64,000 nucleotides of DNA from Pseudomonas tohonis (lineage in GTDB: Bacteria; Pseudomonadota; Gammaproteobacteria; Pseudomonadales; Pseudomonadaceae): positions 4,280,001 through 4,344,000 of the forward strand of contig NZ_AP023189.1 in the NCBI RefSeq assembly GCF_012767755.2. Direction: 5' to 3'. Position 1 is the first letter of the stretch; every line of letters begins with the position of its first letter. The notes beneath the pieces were generated by a model. The model saw nothing but the letters and a program-made list of their open reading frames with translations. It made no database searches and was not told where the DNA came from. Positions 54,553-64,000 of this stretch are shown piece after piece. Both the position numbers and the translations under genes were made by a program.

Positions 54553-55341
54553 TCAGGCTACCTGGGCGGCCAGTTGCTGGCTGAGCAGATGCTTGAGCAG
54601 CGCACGGTAGGCGATCACCCCACGGCTGTTGGAATCGTACTGCGAAGGCGTGACCCCGGCGCGGCTGGCATCGCGCAGGCGGGTGTCCACCGGGATATAG
54701 GCCGGCCACAGGTGCTCGGGATAGGAGTTGCGCAGCACCCGCAGGGTATTCAGGGAGGCCTGGGTGCGGCGGTCGAACAGGGTCGGGACGATGGTGTACG
54801 GCAGCGCCTGCTTGCGCGAGCGGTTGATCATGGCCAGCGTGCTGACCATGCGCTCCAGGCCCTTCACCGCGAGGAACTCGGTCTGCACCGGGATCACCAG
54901 TTGCTGGCTGGCAGCCAGGGCGTTGACCATCAGCACGCCCAGCAGCGGCGGGCTGTCGATGATGGCGTGGTCGAACTCCTGCCACAGCTGCGCCAGGCTC
55001 TTGGCGACCACCAGGCCCAGGCCGTTCTGCCCCGGAGACTGGCGCTCCAGGGTCGCCAGCGCGGTACTGGAAGGCAGCAGAGAAATGCGCTCGTGGCTGG
55101 TCTGCAGCAGCAACTGGCGCGGCAGGCCATCCGGCACGTTGCCCTGGTGCAGGAACAGGTCGAAGCAGCTGTGCTCCAGGGTATCCGGGTCATGCCCGAA
55201 GTAACTGGTCATCGAACCGTGGGGGTCGAGGTCGACCACGACCACGCGCTTGCCGGCGTCGGCCAGCAGGCCCGCCAGTGCGATCGACGAGGTGGTCTTG
55301 CCTACACCACCCTTTTGATTGGCTACCGCCCAAACTCTCAT
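54553..55341 (-). CDS. parC: ParA-family ATPase ParC (chemotaxis array positioning)
   Basis: A 262-residue ParA/MinD ATPase. Deviant Walker A NQKGGVGKTTSSIALAGLL, DLDPHGSMTSYFG and IIDSPPLLGVLMVNAL. Within a chemotaxis operon and next to parP, it should place arrays at the cell pole rather than segregate plasmids. The start is the ATG at 55341: GGGAGG is at good distance from it and abuts the ATG three codons upstream. Confidence 0.9.
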   Translation of the reverse strand: MRVWAVANQKGGVGKTTSSIALAGLLADAGKRVVVVDLDPHGSMTSYFGHDPDTLEHSCFDLFLHQGNVPDGLPRQLLLQTSHERISLLPSSTALATLERQSPGQNGLGLVVAKSLAQLWQEFDHAIIDSPPLLGVLMVNALAASQQLVIPVQTEFLAVKGLERMVSTLAMINRSRKQALPYTIVPTLFDRRTQASLNTLRVLRNSYPEHLWPAYIPVDTRLRDASRAGVTPSQYDSNSRGVIAYRALLKHLLSQQLAAQVA

Positions 55342-55381
55342 CTTCTTCATCCTCCCGGCAGAAACGCCGCCTTGCCGAGAA

Positions 55382-56269
55382 TCATTGTCCGCCTGCGGGG
55401 GCCGGCGACGGGGAATTGACGCCCCCCTCTGCAGAGGGGCTCGCTGCTGGCGACGGTGCAGGTTGCGTGCCAGCACGCTGCAAGGCGCCATCAGGTTTCG
55501 CATTGGCACTGCCGACGCCGCTCACCGCGCGACGCACGTCCAGATTGCGGGAGATCACCAACACCACGCGCCGGTTACGCCCGCGCCCTTCCGCCGTCGC
55601 GTTGTCGGCTACCGGCTGGAACTCGCCATAGCCGACCGCCGCCAGCCGCGCCGGGTTCACACCGTCCATCGACAACATCCGCACGATGCTCGCGGCCCGC
55701 GCCGTAGACAGCTCCCAGTTGGAAGGATAGTTCGTCGTGCTGATCGGCAGGTTATCGGTGAAACCTTCCACGTGCACCGGGTTTTCGTAGGGGGCGAGGA
55801 TCTTCGCGACCTTTTCGATGATGGTGAAGGCTTCGTTGGCCGGAATGGCGTCGCCGCTGGGGAACAGCAGGCTGGAGTTCAACTCGATCTCCACCCACAG
55901 CTCGTTGCCGCGAACCGTCATCTGTTCGTCCTTGATCAGGTCGCCGAACGCATCGCTGATGTTGCGGGTGATTTCCCGCAGCGGATCACTGGCGTCGCCG
56001 TCGCTGCTGCCGGAGTCCTGGGTCATGGATTTGTCGGACTCGGTGGTGCGCGGGCGCTCCTCGCCCACGGGTATCGGCTTGATGGAACGGTCCGGCTGGT
56101 TGAAGACCCCGGTCAGGCTCTCCGAGAGGATCTTGTACTTGCCTTCGTTGATCGAGGAGATGGAATACATCACCACGAAGAAGGCGAACAGCAGGGTGAT
56201 GAAGTCGGCGTAGGAGACCAGCCAACGCTCGTGATTCTCGTGTTCTTCCTGATGACGTCTGCGGGCCAT
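55382..56269 (-). CDS. motD: Flagellar stator protein MotD
   Basis: A 295-residue MotB-family stator protein. One N-terminal helix with the proton-channel Asp in VSYADFITLLFAFFVVMYS, then an OmpA-like peptidoglycan-binding domain (WELSTARAASIVRML, VGYGEFQPVADNATAEGRGRNRR split over two lines of the fold). The C-terminal 45 residues are Pro/Ala-rich. Partner of MotC. Confidence 0.94.
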   Translation of the reverse strand: MARRRHQEEHENHERWLVSYADFITLLFAFFVVMYSISSINEGKYKILSESLTGVFNQPDRSIKPIPVGEERPRTTESDKSMTQDSGSSDGDASDPLREITRNISDAFGDLIKDEQMTVRGNELWVEIELNSSLLFPSGDAIPANEAFTIIEKVAKILAPYENPVHVEGFTDNLPISTTNYPSNWELSTARAASIVRMLSMDGVNPARLAAVGYGEFQPVADNATAEGRGRNRRVVLVISRNLDVRRAVSGVGSANAKPDGALQRAGTQPAPSPAASPSAEGGVNSPSPAPAGGQ

Positions 56270-56279
56270 GTCGCCTCCA

Positions 56280-57020
56280 TCAGTCCATGAAGCCTTGCAG
56301 CTTCAACTCGATGGAGCGCGGGTTCTCGCCCTCGCCGATGGAAAGGATGCCTTCGAGCAGCATTTCCCGGTAGCGCGACTGGCGCATGGCAATGGACTTG
56401 AGCTTGTTGCCGATGGGCAGCAGCAGCAGGTTGGCGAAGCCGACGCCGTAGATGGTGGCGACGAAGGCCACCGCGATACCGCCGCCCAGCTGGCTGGGAT
56501 CGGCCAGGTTGCCCATCACGTGGATCAGGCCCATCACCGCGCCGATGATGCCGATGGTCGGAGCGTAGCCGCCCATGCTCTCGAACACCTTGGCGGCCTG
56601 GAAGTCGCGGGCTTCCTGGGTGTAGAGGTCCACTTCGAGGATGCTGCGGATGGCCTCCGGCTCGGCGCCGTCCACCAGCAGCTGGAGGCCCTTGCGGGCA
56701 TAGGCGTCGGGCTCGGAATCGGCGATGGGCTCGAGCCCCAGGAGGCCTTCCTTGCGCGCCGCCATGCTCCAGCCGACCACGCGGTTGATGCCGCCGGCGA
56801 GGTCGATCTGCGGCGGGAAGATGATCCAGCGGATGACGACCAGGGAGCGCTTGAACACGCTCATGGGGGTCTGCAGGAACGCCGCGCCGAGGGTACCGCC
56901 GATGACGATCAGCGCCGCAGGGCCGTTGAGCAAGGCCCCGGCGTGCCCACCTTCCAGGTAGTTGCCACCGATGATCGCGACGAGCGCGAGAATGACCCCG
57001 ACGAGACTCAGTACATCCAT
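56280..57020 (-). CDS. motC: Flagellar stator protein MotC
   Basis: A 246-residue MotA-family protein with four helices (MDVLSLVGVILALVAIIGG; MGGYAPTIGIIGAVMGLIHV; GGGIAVAFVATIYGVGFANL) and the cytoplasmic loop that contacts FliG. ATG at 57020; the extension to 57092 overlaps cheB. With MotD it forms the second stator of Pseudomonas flagella. Confidence 0.94.
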   Translation of the reverse strand: MDVLSLVGVILALVAIIGGNYLEGGHAGALLNGPAALIVIGGTLGAAFLQTPMSVFKRSLVVIRWIIFPPQIDLAGGINRVVGWSMAARKEGLLGLEPIADSEPDAYARKGLQLLVDGAEPEAIRSILEVDLYTQEARDFQAAKVFESMGGYAPTIGIIGAVMGLIHVMGNLADPSQLGGGIAVAFVATIYGVGFANLLLLPIGNKLKSIAMRQSRYREMLLEGILSIGEGENPRSIELKLQGFMD

Positions 57021-57036
57021 TGAAGCGTGCTCTCCA

Positions 57037-58152
57037 TTACAGGCACGCCTCGGCGATGTGCCTGCCGATATCGTCGAGCCCGTAAACGGCATCGGCCAGG
57101 TTGGCCTTCACGATGGCCATGGGCATGCCGTAGATCACGCAGCTGGCCTCATCCTGCGCCCACACCTGGCTGCCGCCCTGCTTGAGCAGGCGCGCGCCCT
57201 CACGGCCATCGGCGCCCATGCCGGTCAATACCACCGCCAGGACCTTGTCGTTATAGGCCTTGGCCGCGGAACCGAAGGTGATGTCCACGCAGGGTTTGTA
57301 GTTCAGGCGTTCATCGCCGGGGAGGATGCGCACGGTGCCGCGCGCGTCCACCATCATCTGCTTGCCACCGGGCGCCAGCAGCGCCAGGCCGGGGCGCAGC
57401 ACGTCACCGTCCTCGGCCTCCTTGACGGATATCCGGCAGAGCTTGTCGAGGCGCTCGGCGAAGGCTTTGGTGAAGGCGGCCGGCATGTGCTGGATCAGGA
57501 CGATGGGCGCCGGAAAGTTGCCGGGCAGCTGGGTCAGCACCCGCTGCAGGGCCACCGGGCCGCCAGTCGAGGTACCGATGGCCACCAGCTTGTAGGACTT
57601 GCGCTTGGGGCTCGGGCTGGAGGAGCCGCCAGCGCTTGAGGCCGGTGCAGGCGCAGCGCCGGCACTGGGACGCGAGGGTGCCGGAGCGGGCGCGGCGTGG
57701 CTCGGCGACGGCGTCGGGGCCGCCGGAGCCGGGCTGTAGCTGCTGTAGCGACGGTTGCTGCGTGCGATGCTGTGGACCTTCTCGCAAAGCAACTGCTTGA
57801 CCTTGTCGGGGTTGCGCGAGATGTCCTCGAAGTTCTTCGGCAGAAAATCCACCGCACCCGCGTCCAGGGCGTCCAGGGTCACCCGGGCGCCTTCGTGGGT
57901 CAGGGAGGAGAACATCAGCACGGGGGTCGGGCAGCGCTGCATGATGTGCCGCACTGCAGTGATGCCATCCATCATCGGCATCTCGTAGTCCATGGTGATC
58001 ACGTCCGGCTTGAGCGCCAGCGCCTGGTCGATGGCCTCGCGGCCATTGGTGGCGGTACCGATCACCTGGATATTGGGGTCGGCGGACAGAATCTCCGAAA
58101 CGCGACGACGGAAGAACCCGGAGTCATCAACCACCAGAACCTTGACTGCCAT
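57037..58152 (-). CDS. cheB: Chemotaxis methylesterase CheB
   Basis: A 371-residue response regulator with receiver ([16 protein letters not shown], phospho-Asp in [13 protein letters not shown]), a long Pro/Ala/Ser linker (residues about 140-185) and a C-terminal methylesterase with catalytic Ser ([12 protein letters not shown]), His ([12 protein letters not shown]) and Asp ([14 protein letters not shown]). Demethylates chemoreceptors. Confidence 0.95.
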   Translation of the reverse strand: MAVKVLVVDDSGFFRRRVSEILSADPNIQVIGTATNGREAIDQALALKPDVITMDYEMPMMDGITAVRHIMQRCPTPVLMFSSLTHEGARVTLDALDAGAVDFLPKNFEDISRNPDKVKQLLCEKVHSIARSNRRYSSYSPAPAAPTPSPSHAAPAPAPSRPSAGAAPAPASSAGGSSSPSPKRKSYKLVAIGTSTGGPVALQRVLTQLPGNFPAPIVLIQHMPAAFTKAFAERLDKLCRISVKEAEDGDVLRPGLALLAPGGKQMMVDARGTVRILPGDERLNYKPCVDITFGSAAKAYNDKVLAVVLTGMGADGREGARLLKQGGSQVWAQDEASCVIYGMPMAIVKANLADAVYGLDDIGRHIAEACL

Positions 58153-58165
58153 AAACACTCCTAAC

Positions 58166-58186
58166 AGGCGGCCCGACGGGCCGCCT
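58166..58186. repeat. Hairpin between cheA and cheB
   Basis: AGGCGGCCC-GAC-GGGCCGCCT, a perfect 9-bp stem without a T run in the 40-bp gap between the genes. It may tune cheA/cheB expression. Confidence 0.6.
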
Positions 58187-58192
58187 AATCGA

Positions 58193-60469
58193 TCAACCGC
58201 GGCGCGCGTAGCGCTTGAGCATGCTCGGCACGTCGAGAATCAGGGCGATGCGCCCATCACCGGTGATGGTCGCGCCGGACATGCCGGGCGTGCCCTGGAG
58301 CATCTTGCCCAGGGGCTTGATCACCACCTCTTCCTGGCCGACCAGCTGGTCCACCACGAAGCCGATGCGCTGGGTGCCCACGGAGAGGATCACCACATGG
58401 CCTTCGCCCTGTTCCTCGTGGGCGGCATCGCGAACCAGCCAGCGCTTGAGGTAGAACAGCGGCAGTGCCTTGTCGCGGACTATCACCACTTCCTGGCCGT
58501 CCACCACATTGGTGCGCGACAGGTCGAGGTGGAATATCTCGTTGACGTTGACCAGCGGGAAGGCGAAGGCCTGGTTGGCCAGCATCACCATCAGGGTCGG
58601 CATGATCGCCAGGGTCAGCGGCACCTTGATGACGATCTTCGAGCCCTGCCCCTTCTGCGAGAACACGTTGACCGTGCCGTTGAGCTGGGAAATCTTGGTC
58701 TTCACCACGTCCATGCCGACACCACGGCCGGAGACATCGGAGATCTCGGTCTTGGTCGAGAAGCCCGGGGCGAAGATCAGGTTGTAGCACTCCAGATCGG
58801 TAAGGCGGTCGGCGGCGTCCTTGTCCAGCAACCCCTTCTCCACCGCCTTGGCGCGGAGGATGTTGGCATCCATGCCCTTGCCGTCGTCGGTGATCATCAG
58901 GAGGATGTGGTCGCCTTCCTGCTCGGCGGAGAGCACCACACGGCCAGTGCGCGGCTTGCCGGCGGCCTCGCGCTCCTCGGGCGTCTCGACGCCGTGGTCG
59001 ACGGCGTTGCGCACCAGGTGGACCAGCGGGTCGGCCAGGGCTTCGACCAGGTTCTTGTCGAGGTCGGTTTCCTCGCCCACCAGCTCGAGGTTGATCTCTT
59101 TCTTCAGGTTGCGCGCCAGGTCGCGGACCAGGCGCGGGAAGCGGCCGAAGACCTTCTTGATCGGCTGCATGCGCGTCTTCATGACGGCGGTCTGCAGGTC
59201 GGCGGTGACCACGTCGAGGTTGGACACGGCCTTGGCCATGGACTCGTCGCCGCTGTTCAGGCCGAGGCGCACCAGGCGGTTACGCACCAGCACCAGCTCG
59301 CCGACCATGTTCATGATCTCGTCCAGGCGCGCGGTGTCCACGCGCACCGTGGTCTCGGCTTCGCTGGCGGGAGACGCGGCCTTGTCGGCCGCCGCCGGTG
59401 CAGGCGCCGCAGCGGGCTTGGCAGCAGGCTTGGGCGGCTCGGCGGCCTTCGGAGCCGCAGGCTTCGCGGCGGCAGCAGGCTTGGCGGCCGGTGCGGCAGC
59501 GGGCTTGGCCGGTGCCGCGGGTTTGGCGGGCGCGACCTCGGCAGCCTCGGCAACGAACTTGCCCTTGCCGTGCAACTGGTCGAGCAGCGCTTCGAATTCG
59601 TCGTCGGTGATGTTGTCGCCGGCGCCGGGTGCAGCCGCCTGCGGGGCGGGCGCGGCGGCAGCCGGTGCGGCGGCTTCCGTCGCGGCGAACTTGCCCTTGC
59701 CGTGCAACTGGTCGAGCAGCGCTTCGAACTCGTCGTCACTGATCTCGTCGCCCCCACCGGCAACCGGTGCGGCAGGCGCGGGGGCGGCTGCGGCCGGCTT
59801 CGCCGGTGCGGCGGCCTCGGTCGGCTCGGCAACGAACTTGCCCTTGCCATGCAACTGGTCGAGCAAGGCTTCGAATTCGTCGTCGCTGATCTCGTCGCTG
59901 CCGGCAGCGACCGCCGCGGGAGATGCAGGGCTTTCGGCAGCAGGCGCGTCGAGCACGTTCAGCAGTTGCTCGAACTCGCTGTCGGTGATGTCGCCGGATG
60001 CGGCGGGAGCGGCCTCGGCGACCGGTTCAGGCTCGGGCTCGTACTCCGGCTCGGCGGCGGGCGCTTCCTCGTCGTCGCCACCCGGCTCGGCCAGCCGCGC
60101 CAGGGCGGCGAGCAGCTCGGGAGTGGCCGGCGTCGGCTCGGCACGCTCACGCACCTGGCTGAACATCTCGTTGACCGTGTCCAGCGCCTGCAGGACCACG
60201 TCCATGAGCTCCGCCGTCACGCGGCGTTCGCCCTTGCGCAAGATGTCGAACACGTTCTCGGCGATGTGGCAGCACTCCACCAGCGCATTCAGCTGGAGGA
60301 AACCGGCACCGCCCTTGACCGTGTGGAAGCCGCGGAAAATGGCATTGAGCAGATCCATATCGTCCGGACGGCTCTCGAGCTCGACCAGCTGTTCGGACAA
60401 TTGCTCCAATATTTCGCCGGCCTCAACCAGGAAGTCCTGGAGGATTTCTTCATCGGCGTCGAAGCTCAT
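58193..60469 (-). CDS. cheA: Chemotaxis histidine kinase CheA
   Basis: A 758-residue kinase. Hpt domain with H49 ([12 protein letters not shown]). A long Ala/Pro-rich region (about 150-375) contains three near-identical [16 protein letters not shown] repeats and one degenerate copy. Then dimerisation, the HATPase domain ([43 protein letters not shown]) and a CheW-like P5 domain. Phosphorylates CheY and CheB. Confidence 0.96.
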   Translation of the reverse strand: MSFDADEEILQDFLVEAGEILEQLSEQLVELESRPDDMDLLNAIFRGFHTVKGGAGFLQLNALVECCHIAENVFDILRKGERRVTAELMDVVLQALDTVNEMFSQVRERAEPTPATPELLAALARLAEPGGDDEEAPAAEPEYEPEPEPVAEAAPAASGDITDSEFEQLLNVLDAPAAESPASPAAVAAGSDEISDDEFEALLDQLHGKGKFVAEPTEAAAPAKPAAAAPAPAAPVAGGGDEISDDEFEALLDQLHGKGKFAATEAAAPAAAAPAPQAAAPGAGDNITDDEFEALLDQLHGKGKFVAEAAEVAPAKPAAPAKPAAAPAAKPAAAAKPAAPKAAEPPKPAAKPAAAPAPAAADKAASPASEAETTVRVDTARLDEIMNMVGELVLVRNRLVRLGLNSGDESMAKAVSNLDVVTADLQTAVMKTRMQPIKKVFGRFPRLVRDLARNLKKEINLELVGEETDLDKNLVEALADPLVHLVRNAVDHGVETPEEREAAGKPRTGRVVLSAEQEGDHILLMITDDGKGMDANILRAKAVEKGLLDKDAADRLTDLECYNLIFAPGFSTKTEISDVSGRGVGMDVVKTKISQLNGTVNVFSQKGQGSKIVIKVPLTLAIMPTLMVMLANQAFAFPLVNVNEIFHLDLSRTNVVDGQEVVIVRDKALPLFYLKRWLVRDAAHEEQGEGHVVILSVGTQRIGFVVDQLVGQEEVVIKPLGKMLQGTPGMSGATITGDGRIALILDVPSMLKRYARRG
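59552..59990 (-). repeat. Tandem [22 protein letters not shown] repeats in cheA
   Basis: Three copies of about 60 bp (59552-59611, 59685-59745, 59831-59890), nearly identical in DNA, encode [IT/IS][17 protein letters not shown] fourth, diverged copy (59948-59990) encodes [15 protein letters not shown]. Ala/Pro-rich spacers separate them. Confidence 0.9.
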
Positions 60470-60480
60470 TCGGTTGCTCC

Positions 60481-61269
60481 CTAGAATCCAAGGCTGGATA
60501 ACAGATCATCGACATCGACCTGACCGGACACGACATCATCACGCTTATCGGCATTGATCTGCGGACCTTCACCCCTGGAAGGCTCTTTTTGTTTTTCTTT
60601 TTCAGCCACGAGCTCCGCACGGTCGTGCTGGATGCCGGCGAAACGATCGACGTCGCTGGCCATCAGTACCAGTTTCACCAGGTTGCTCTCGACTTCGGTG
60701 ACCAACTGGGTAACGCGCTTGATCACCTGGCCGGTCAGGTCCTGGTAGTCCTGAGCGAGAAGGATGTCGTTCATTCTGGACGAAAGCTGCTCGGTGTCGC
60801 GTTGACTGCGAGCAAGGAAGGTCTCGATACGCTTGGCCAGGTCGCGGAACGCATCCGCGCCAATTTCCCGACGCATGAAACGGCCCCACTCCTCACCCAG
60901 GCTCTGGGCTTCGTCGCCCAGCCCGTTGAGCAGCGGCGCGCTCTCCTCCACCAGGTCCATGGTCCGGTTGGCAGCCTTCTCCGTCATCTTCACCACGTAG
61001 GAGAGACGATCGGTGGCATCGGCGATCTGCGAGACCTCGGTGGCGTGGGGCAGGTGCGGGTCGATCTGGAAGTTGACGATCGCGGTGTGCAGCTCGCGCG
61101 TCAGCTTGCCGACTTCCTGGTAGAGCCCACGGTCACGGACCTTGTTGAGTTCGTGGATGAGTTGCACGGCATCGCCGAAATTGCCTTTTTCAAGGGTCTC
61201 GACCAGCTCGCGCGCATGGTTTTTCAGGGTCGACTCTAGGTCTCCCGATTGGGAATCTTTCTGGTCCAT
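60481..61269 (-). CDS. cheZ: CheY phosphatase CheZ
   Basis: A 262-residue helical protein. The catalytic glutamine is in DYQDLTGQVIKRVTQLV, and the C-terminal CheY-binding peptide is DVDDLLSSLGF. ATG at 61269; the frame to 61368 overlaps cheY. Ends CheY-P signalling. Confidence 0.95.
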   Translation of the reverse strand: MDQKDSQSGDLESTLKNHARELVETLEKGNFGDAVQLIHELNKVRDRGLYQEVGKLTRELHTAIVNFQIDPHLPHATEVSQIADATDRLSYVVKMTEKAANRTMDLVEESAPLLNGLGDEAQSLGEEWGRFMRREIGADAFRDLAKRIETFLARSQRDTEQLSSRMNDILLAQDYQDLTGQVIKRVTQLVTEVESNLVKLVLMASDVDRFAGIQHDRAELVAEKEKQKEPSRGEGPQINADKRDDVVSGQVDVDDLLSSLGF

Positions 61270-61288
61270 GGCGTCCTCGCGACTGGCA

Positions 61289-61663
61289 TCAGCCGTTGAC
61301 CCGTTCGAAGATCTTCTCGATCTTCTCTTTGAGCACCTGGGCGGTGAAAGGCTTGACCACATAGCCATTCACACCGGCCTGGGCCGCTTCGATGATCTGG
61401 TCACGCTTGGCCTCGGCCGTCACCATCAGCACCGGCAGGTGCTTGAGGCGCTCGTCGGCACGCACGGCGCGCAACAGATCGATCCCGGTCATGCCGGGCA
61501 TGTTCCAGTCGGTGACCAGGAAATCGAAATTGCCACTGTGCAGCATGGGTAGAGCGGTGGTGCCATCATCGGCCTCTGCGGTATTGGTGAAACCCAAGTC
61601 ACGCAGGAGGTTCTTGATGATGCGTCTCATCGTCGAGAAATCGTCCACGATGAGGATTTTCAT
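61289..61663 (-). CDS. cheY: Chemotaxis response regulator CheY
   Basis: A 124-residue single receiver domain ([18 protein letters not shown], phospho-Asp in [20 protein letters not shown]-type Thr, NGYVVKPF Lys). It binds FliM to switch the motor. The ATG at 61663 matches the usual N terminus, but the only strong Shine-Dalgarno (GGAGG) is 5 bp from an in-frame TTG four codons earlier (61675). Confidence 0.95.
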   Translation of the reverse strand: MKILIVDDFSTMRRIIKNLLRDLGFTNTAEADDGTTALPMLHSGNFDFLVTDWNMPGMTGIDLLRAVRADERLKHLPVLMVTAEAKRDQIIEAAQAGVNGYVVKPFTAQVLKEKIEKIFERVNG

Positions 61664-61697
61664 GTTCTTGTCCAAATCGACCTCCGTACAGTCCTAA

Positions 61698-61720
61698 ACG
61701 CCCCCGAATAACGGGGGCGT
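61698..61720 (-). terminator. Terminator-like hairpin after fliA
   Basis: ACGCCCCCG-AATAA-CGGGGGCGT, a 9-bp stem followed on the minus strand by TTT. It lies between fliA and cheY and may separate the flhF-fleN-fliA and che transcripts. Confidence 0.65.
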
Positions 61721-61747
61721 CGATCAATCGAAAAACCGGCGTGCCGA

Positions 61748-62494
61748 TCAGTGTGCTCGCCATTCGCCCAGCCGCGACCGCAAACGCGCGGCACATTGGC
61801 TGTGCAACTGGCTCACACGCGATTCACTGACCCCCAGCACTTCGCCGATTTCCTTCAAATTCAGCTCTTCGTCGTAATACAGCGCCAGTACCAGGCGCTC
61901 TCGTTCCGGCAGATTGGCGATGGCGTCAGCCAGCGCCGCCTGGAAGCGCTCGTCTTCCAGATCATTCGAAGGTTCGAGATGGGTGACTCCGGTATCTTCG
62001 TGCGTCGCGCCATGCTCACCGTCCTGCAACAGGTCGTCGAAGCTGAACAGGCGACTGCCCAAAGTGTCGCTCAGGATGCCGTAGTAATCTTCGAGACTCA
62101 ATCCAAGTTCGGCCGCAACTTCCTGATCTTTAGCGTCTCGCCCGGTTCTCGCCTCAATTTTCCGGATGGCATCGCTCACCATCCGGGTGTTGCGGTGGAC
62201 CGAACGTGGTGCCCAGTCCCCCTTCCTCACTTCGTCGAGCATGGCACCGCGGATGCGGATGCCGGCGTAGGTCTCGAAACTGGCGCCCTTGCTGGAATCG
62301 TATTTCTTCGAGGCTTCGAGCAGGCCGATCATGCCGGCCTGCATCAGGTCCTCCACCTGCACGTTGGCCGGCAGGCGGCCCAGCAGGTGGTAGGCGATAC
62401 GTTTGACCAGCGGCGCGTAGCGCTCGATCAACTGGTGCTGGGAATCCCTAGCCTGTGCCTTGTTGTACATACGAAGTCCACTAGCGGGTGTCAT
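61748..62494 (-). CDS. fliA: Flagellar sigma factor FliA (sigma 28)
   Basis: A 248-residue sigma factor. Region 2 is in YAPLVKRIAYHLLGRLPANV and GMIGLLEASKKYD, region 3 in GAMLDEVRKGDWAPRS, region 4 in NLKEIGEVLGVSESRVSQLHS. Directs late flagellar and chemotaxis genes. ATG overlaps the fleN stop (ATGA); a second ATG 8 codons on is possible. Confidence 0.95.
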   Translation of the reverse strand: MTPASGLRMYNKAQARDSQHQLIERYAPLVKRIAYHLLGRLPANVQVEDLMQAGMIGLLEASKKYDSSKGASFETYAGIRIRGAMLDEVRKGDWAPRSVHRNTRMVSDAIRKIEARTGRDAKDQEVAAELGLSLEDYYGILSDTLGSRLFSFDDLLQDGEHGATHEDTGVTHLEPSNDLEDERFQAALADAIANLPERERLVLALYYDEELNLKEIGEVLGVSESRVSQLHSQCAARLRSRLGEWRAH

Positions 62495-63324
62495 ATGGCC
62501 GAATCCGCGATCGGTTGCTGCACCAGGCGCTCGACGAAGAACTCCAGATGACCGCGTGGGTTAGCCGGCAGGGGCCAGCTATCCACCTTCTGGGCAATCG
62601 CCTTGAACGCCAGGGCGCACTTCGAGCGCGGGAAGGCTTCGTAAACCGCGCGCTGCTTCTGCACGGCCTTGCGTACGGATTCGTCATAGGGCACCGCACC
62701 GACGTACTGCAAGGCCACATCCAGGAAGCGATCAGTCACTTTTGTCAGCTTAGCAAAGAGGTTGCGACCCTCCTGTGGACTGTGTGCCATGTTGGCCAAT
62801 ACGCGGAAACGGCTCATGCCGTAGTCGCGTTTGAGGAGCTTGATCAAAGCATAGGCGTCGGTGATGGAAGTGGGTTCGTCACAGACGACCACTATCACTT
62901 CCTGTGCCGCACGCACGAAGCTGACCACCGCATCACCGATACCGGCGGCGGTGTCGATCACCAGCACATCGAGGTTGTCGCTGATCTCGCTGAAGGCCTG
63001 GATCAGGCCGGCGTGCTGCATGGGCGAGAGCTGCACCATGCTCTGGGTGCCGGAAGCGGCCGGCACGATGCGTACGCCCCCCGGCCCTTGCAGCAGCACG
63101 TCACGCAGGTCGCACTCGCCGGCGATCACGTCGGCGAGGGTGCGCTTGGCGGTGAGGCCGAGCAGCACGTCGACGTTGGCCAGGCCGAGGTCGGCGTCCA
63201 GCAGCATCACCCGGCGACCGAGATCGGCGAGGGCCAGCGAGAGGTTCACCGACACATTGGTCTTGCCGACGCCACCCTTGCCGCCGGTCACAGCAATCAC
63301 CTGTACGGGATGCAAACTACCCAT
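62491..63324 (-). CDS. fleN: Flagellar number regulator FleN (FlhG)
   Basis: A 277-residue MinD/ParA-type ATPase. Walker A VTGGKGGVGKTNVSVNLSLA, DADLGLANVDVLLGL and DVLVIDTAAGIGDAVVSF. In Pseudomonas it restrains FleQ so that one polar flagellum is made. Overlaps fliA. Confidence 0.95.
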   Translation of the reverse strand: MGSLHPVQVIAVTGGKGGVGKTNVSVNLSLALADLGRRVMLLDADLGLANVDVLLGLTAKRTLADVIAGECDLRDVLLQGPGGVRIVPAASGTQSMVQLSPMQHAGLIQAFSEISDNLDVLVIDTAAGIGDAVVSFVRAAQEVIVVVCDEPTSITDAYALIKLLKRDYGMSRFRVLANMAHSPQEGRNLFAKLTKVTDRFLDVALQYVGAVPYDESVRKAVQKQRAVYEAFPRSKCALAFKAIAQKVDSWPLPANPRGHLEFFVERLVQQPIADSAI

Positions 63325-63397
63325 TTATCACACCTTGTCTCACGTCGACTGGGCCACTTGGCGGGCTCGTGCCACTCATCCGGAGTGGCTGGGGGTT

Positions 63398-64000
63398 CTA
63401 ACCGACTCGGCGGGCCGGATTCTGGTACAGGCCGGCGAAGAGGTCGGCCATGGCTTCTTCGCTGGGGTCTTCCGGGGTCTGCAGGCTGACCGCACGACTC
63501 ACCAGCTGGTGGCTGCGGGGCACCTGCAGGTCATCCGGAATCCTAGGCCCATCAGCGAGATAGGCTACCGGGAGATGCTGGCCGATAGCCAGTCCTAAAA
63601 CCTCTCCCAGGCTCGCCGCTTCGTCGAGCTTGGTCAGGATGCAGCCGGAAAGACCGCAGCGCTTGTAACTATGGTAGGCCGCCTTTAGCACTTGGCTCTG
63701 ACTGGTTGCAGCCAGCACCAGATAATTCCTGGCTTTGACCCCTCTGCTGGCCAACGTTTCCAACTGCATTTTAAGCGCAGGATCGGCTGCCGGCAGGCCC
63801 GCCGTATCGATCAGCACCACGCGCTTGCGCGCCAGGGGTGCCAGGGCCTGGGTCAGGGACTGGCCCGGGTCGACGTGGGTCACGGAGACGTTGAGGATGC
63901 GGCCGAGGGTCTTGAGTTGCTCCTGGGCGCCGATGCGATAGCTGTCCATGCTCACCAGGGCGATCTGCTGGGCGCCGTACTTGAGCACGTAGCGCGCAGC
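63398..64000 (-). CDS. flhF: Flagellar GTPase FlhF, C-terminal part (cut by window end)
   Basis: The last 200 residues of an SRP-type GTPase that marks the flagellar pole. Visible are ALVSMDSYRIGAQEQLKTLG, the G3-like VVLIDTAGLPAAD and the G4-like ILTKLDEAASLGEVLGLA. The N-terminal region and the P-loop lie beyond the window. The real start is not visible. Confidence 0.95.
   Translation of the reverse strand, partial: AARYVLKYGAQQIALVSMDSYRIGAQEQLKTLGRILNVSVTHVDPGQSLTQALAPLARKRVVLIDTAGLPAADPALKMQLETLASRGVKARNYLVLAATSQSQVLKAAYHSYKRCGLSGCILTKLDEAASLGEVLGLAIGQHLPVAYLADGPRIPDDLQVPRSHQLVSRAVSLQTPEDPSEEAMADLFAGLYQNPARRVG

Noticed and set aside
62461..62475. TTGTACAT at the fliA start as another operator copy
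   Set aside because: Not palindromic beyond the core and lies in coding sequence.

Overview
The window is a high-GC (roughly two thirds by eye) gammaproteobacterial chromosome segment that reads as Pseudomonas sensu lato. The right half (cysP, ccm cluster, che/mot/fli genes) and most of the left half (purine and glyoxylate catabolism) follow, in mirror orientation, the order I remember for P. aeruginosa PAO1 from about PA1453 to PA1520. That comparison is from memory and was not computed. No rRNA, tRNA, CRISPR array or transposase was seen.

Layout. (1) 0.1-5.5 kb: two GntR/FCD regulators, a dicarboxylate-type symporter, a purine permease and a LysE exporter. (2) 5.6-15.9 kb: an accessory island on the minus strand holding a two-partner-secretion / contact-dependent-inhibition locus in cdiB-cdiA-cdiI order, with an AT-rich tail of small or broken ORFs. 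(3) 16-24.4 kb: urate degradation (hiuH, puuE, uraD, alc, allA, puuD), a urate/xanthine-type permease and a Tsx-like porin. (4) 24.4-31.4 kb: a ferritin-like protein, an orphan solute-binding protein, 8-oxoguanine deaminase, moaA, a RutR-like TetR, RtcB RNA ligase and a GlcG/HbpS-like protein. (5) 31.7-40.6 kb: gcl-hyi-glxR-ttuD-pyk, a urea transporter, a potassium channel and an HD-domain protein. (6) 40.7-50 kb: sulfate-binding protein, two small envelope proteins and the cytochrome c maturation operon ccmABCDEFGHI. (7) 50-64 kb: FliK-like and FlhB-like orphans, a rhodanese, then cheW-parP-parC-motD-motC-cheB-cheA-cheZ-cheY-fliA-fleN-flhF, the last cut by the window end.

How the genes work together. 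The left half encodes nearly a whole route from 8-oxoguanine or urate to pyruvate: deaminase, PuuD, HiuH, UraD, PuuE, Alc and AllA give glyoxylate plus urea; Gcl, Hyi, GlxR, TtuD and Pyk carry glyoxylate on to pyruvate. A palindromic element of the form TTGT-N2-ACAA recurs in intergenic regions across this catabolic block, and at several places overlaps a plausible promoter. It looks like the operator of one of the two FCD regulators. The CDI island interrupts this block between the purine permease/LysE pair and hiuH and is the clearest horizontally acquired piece. Its toxin domain resembles RNase A-like CdiA toxins in a few key residues. In the motility block, CheA carries tandem [10 protein letters not shown] repeats and ParP a related DEFEA motif, which suggests a shared docking code for polar chemotaxis arrays.
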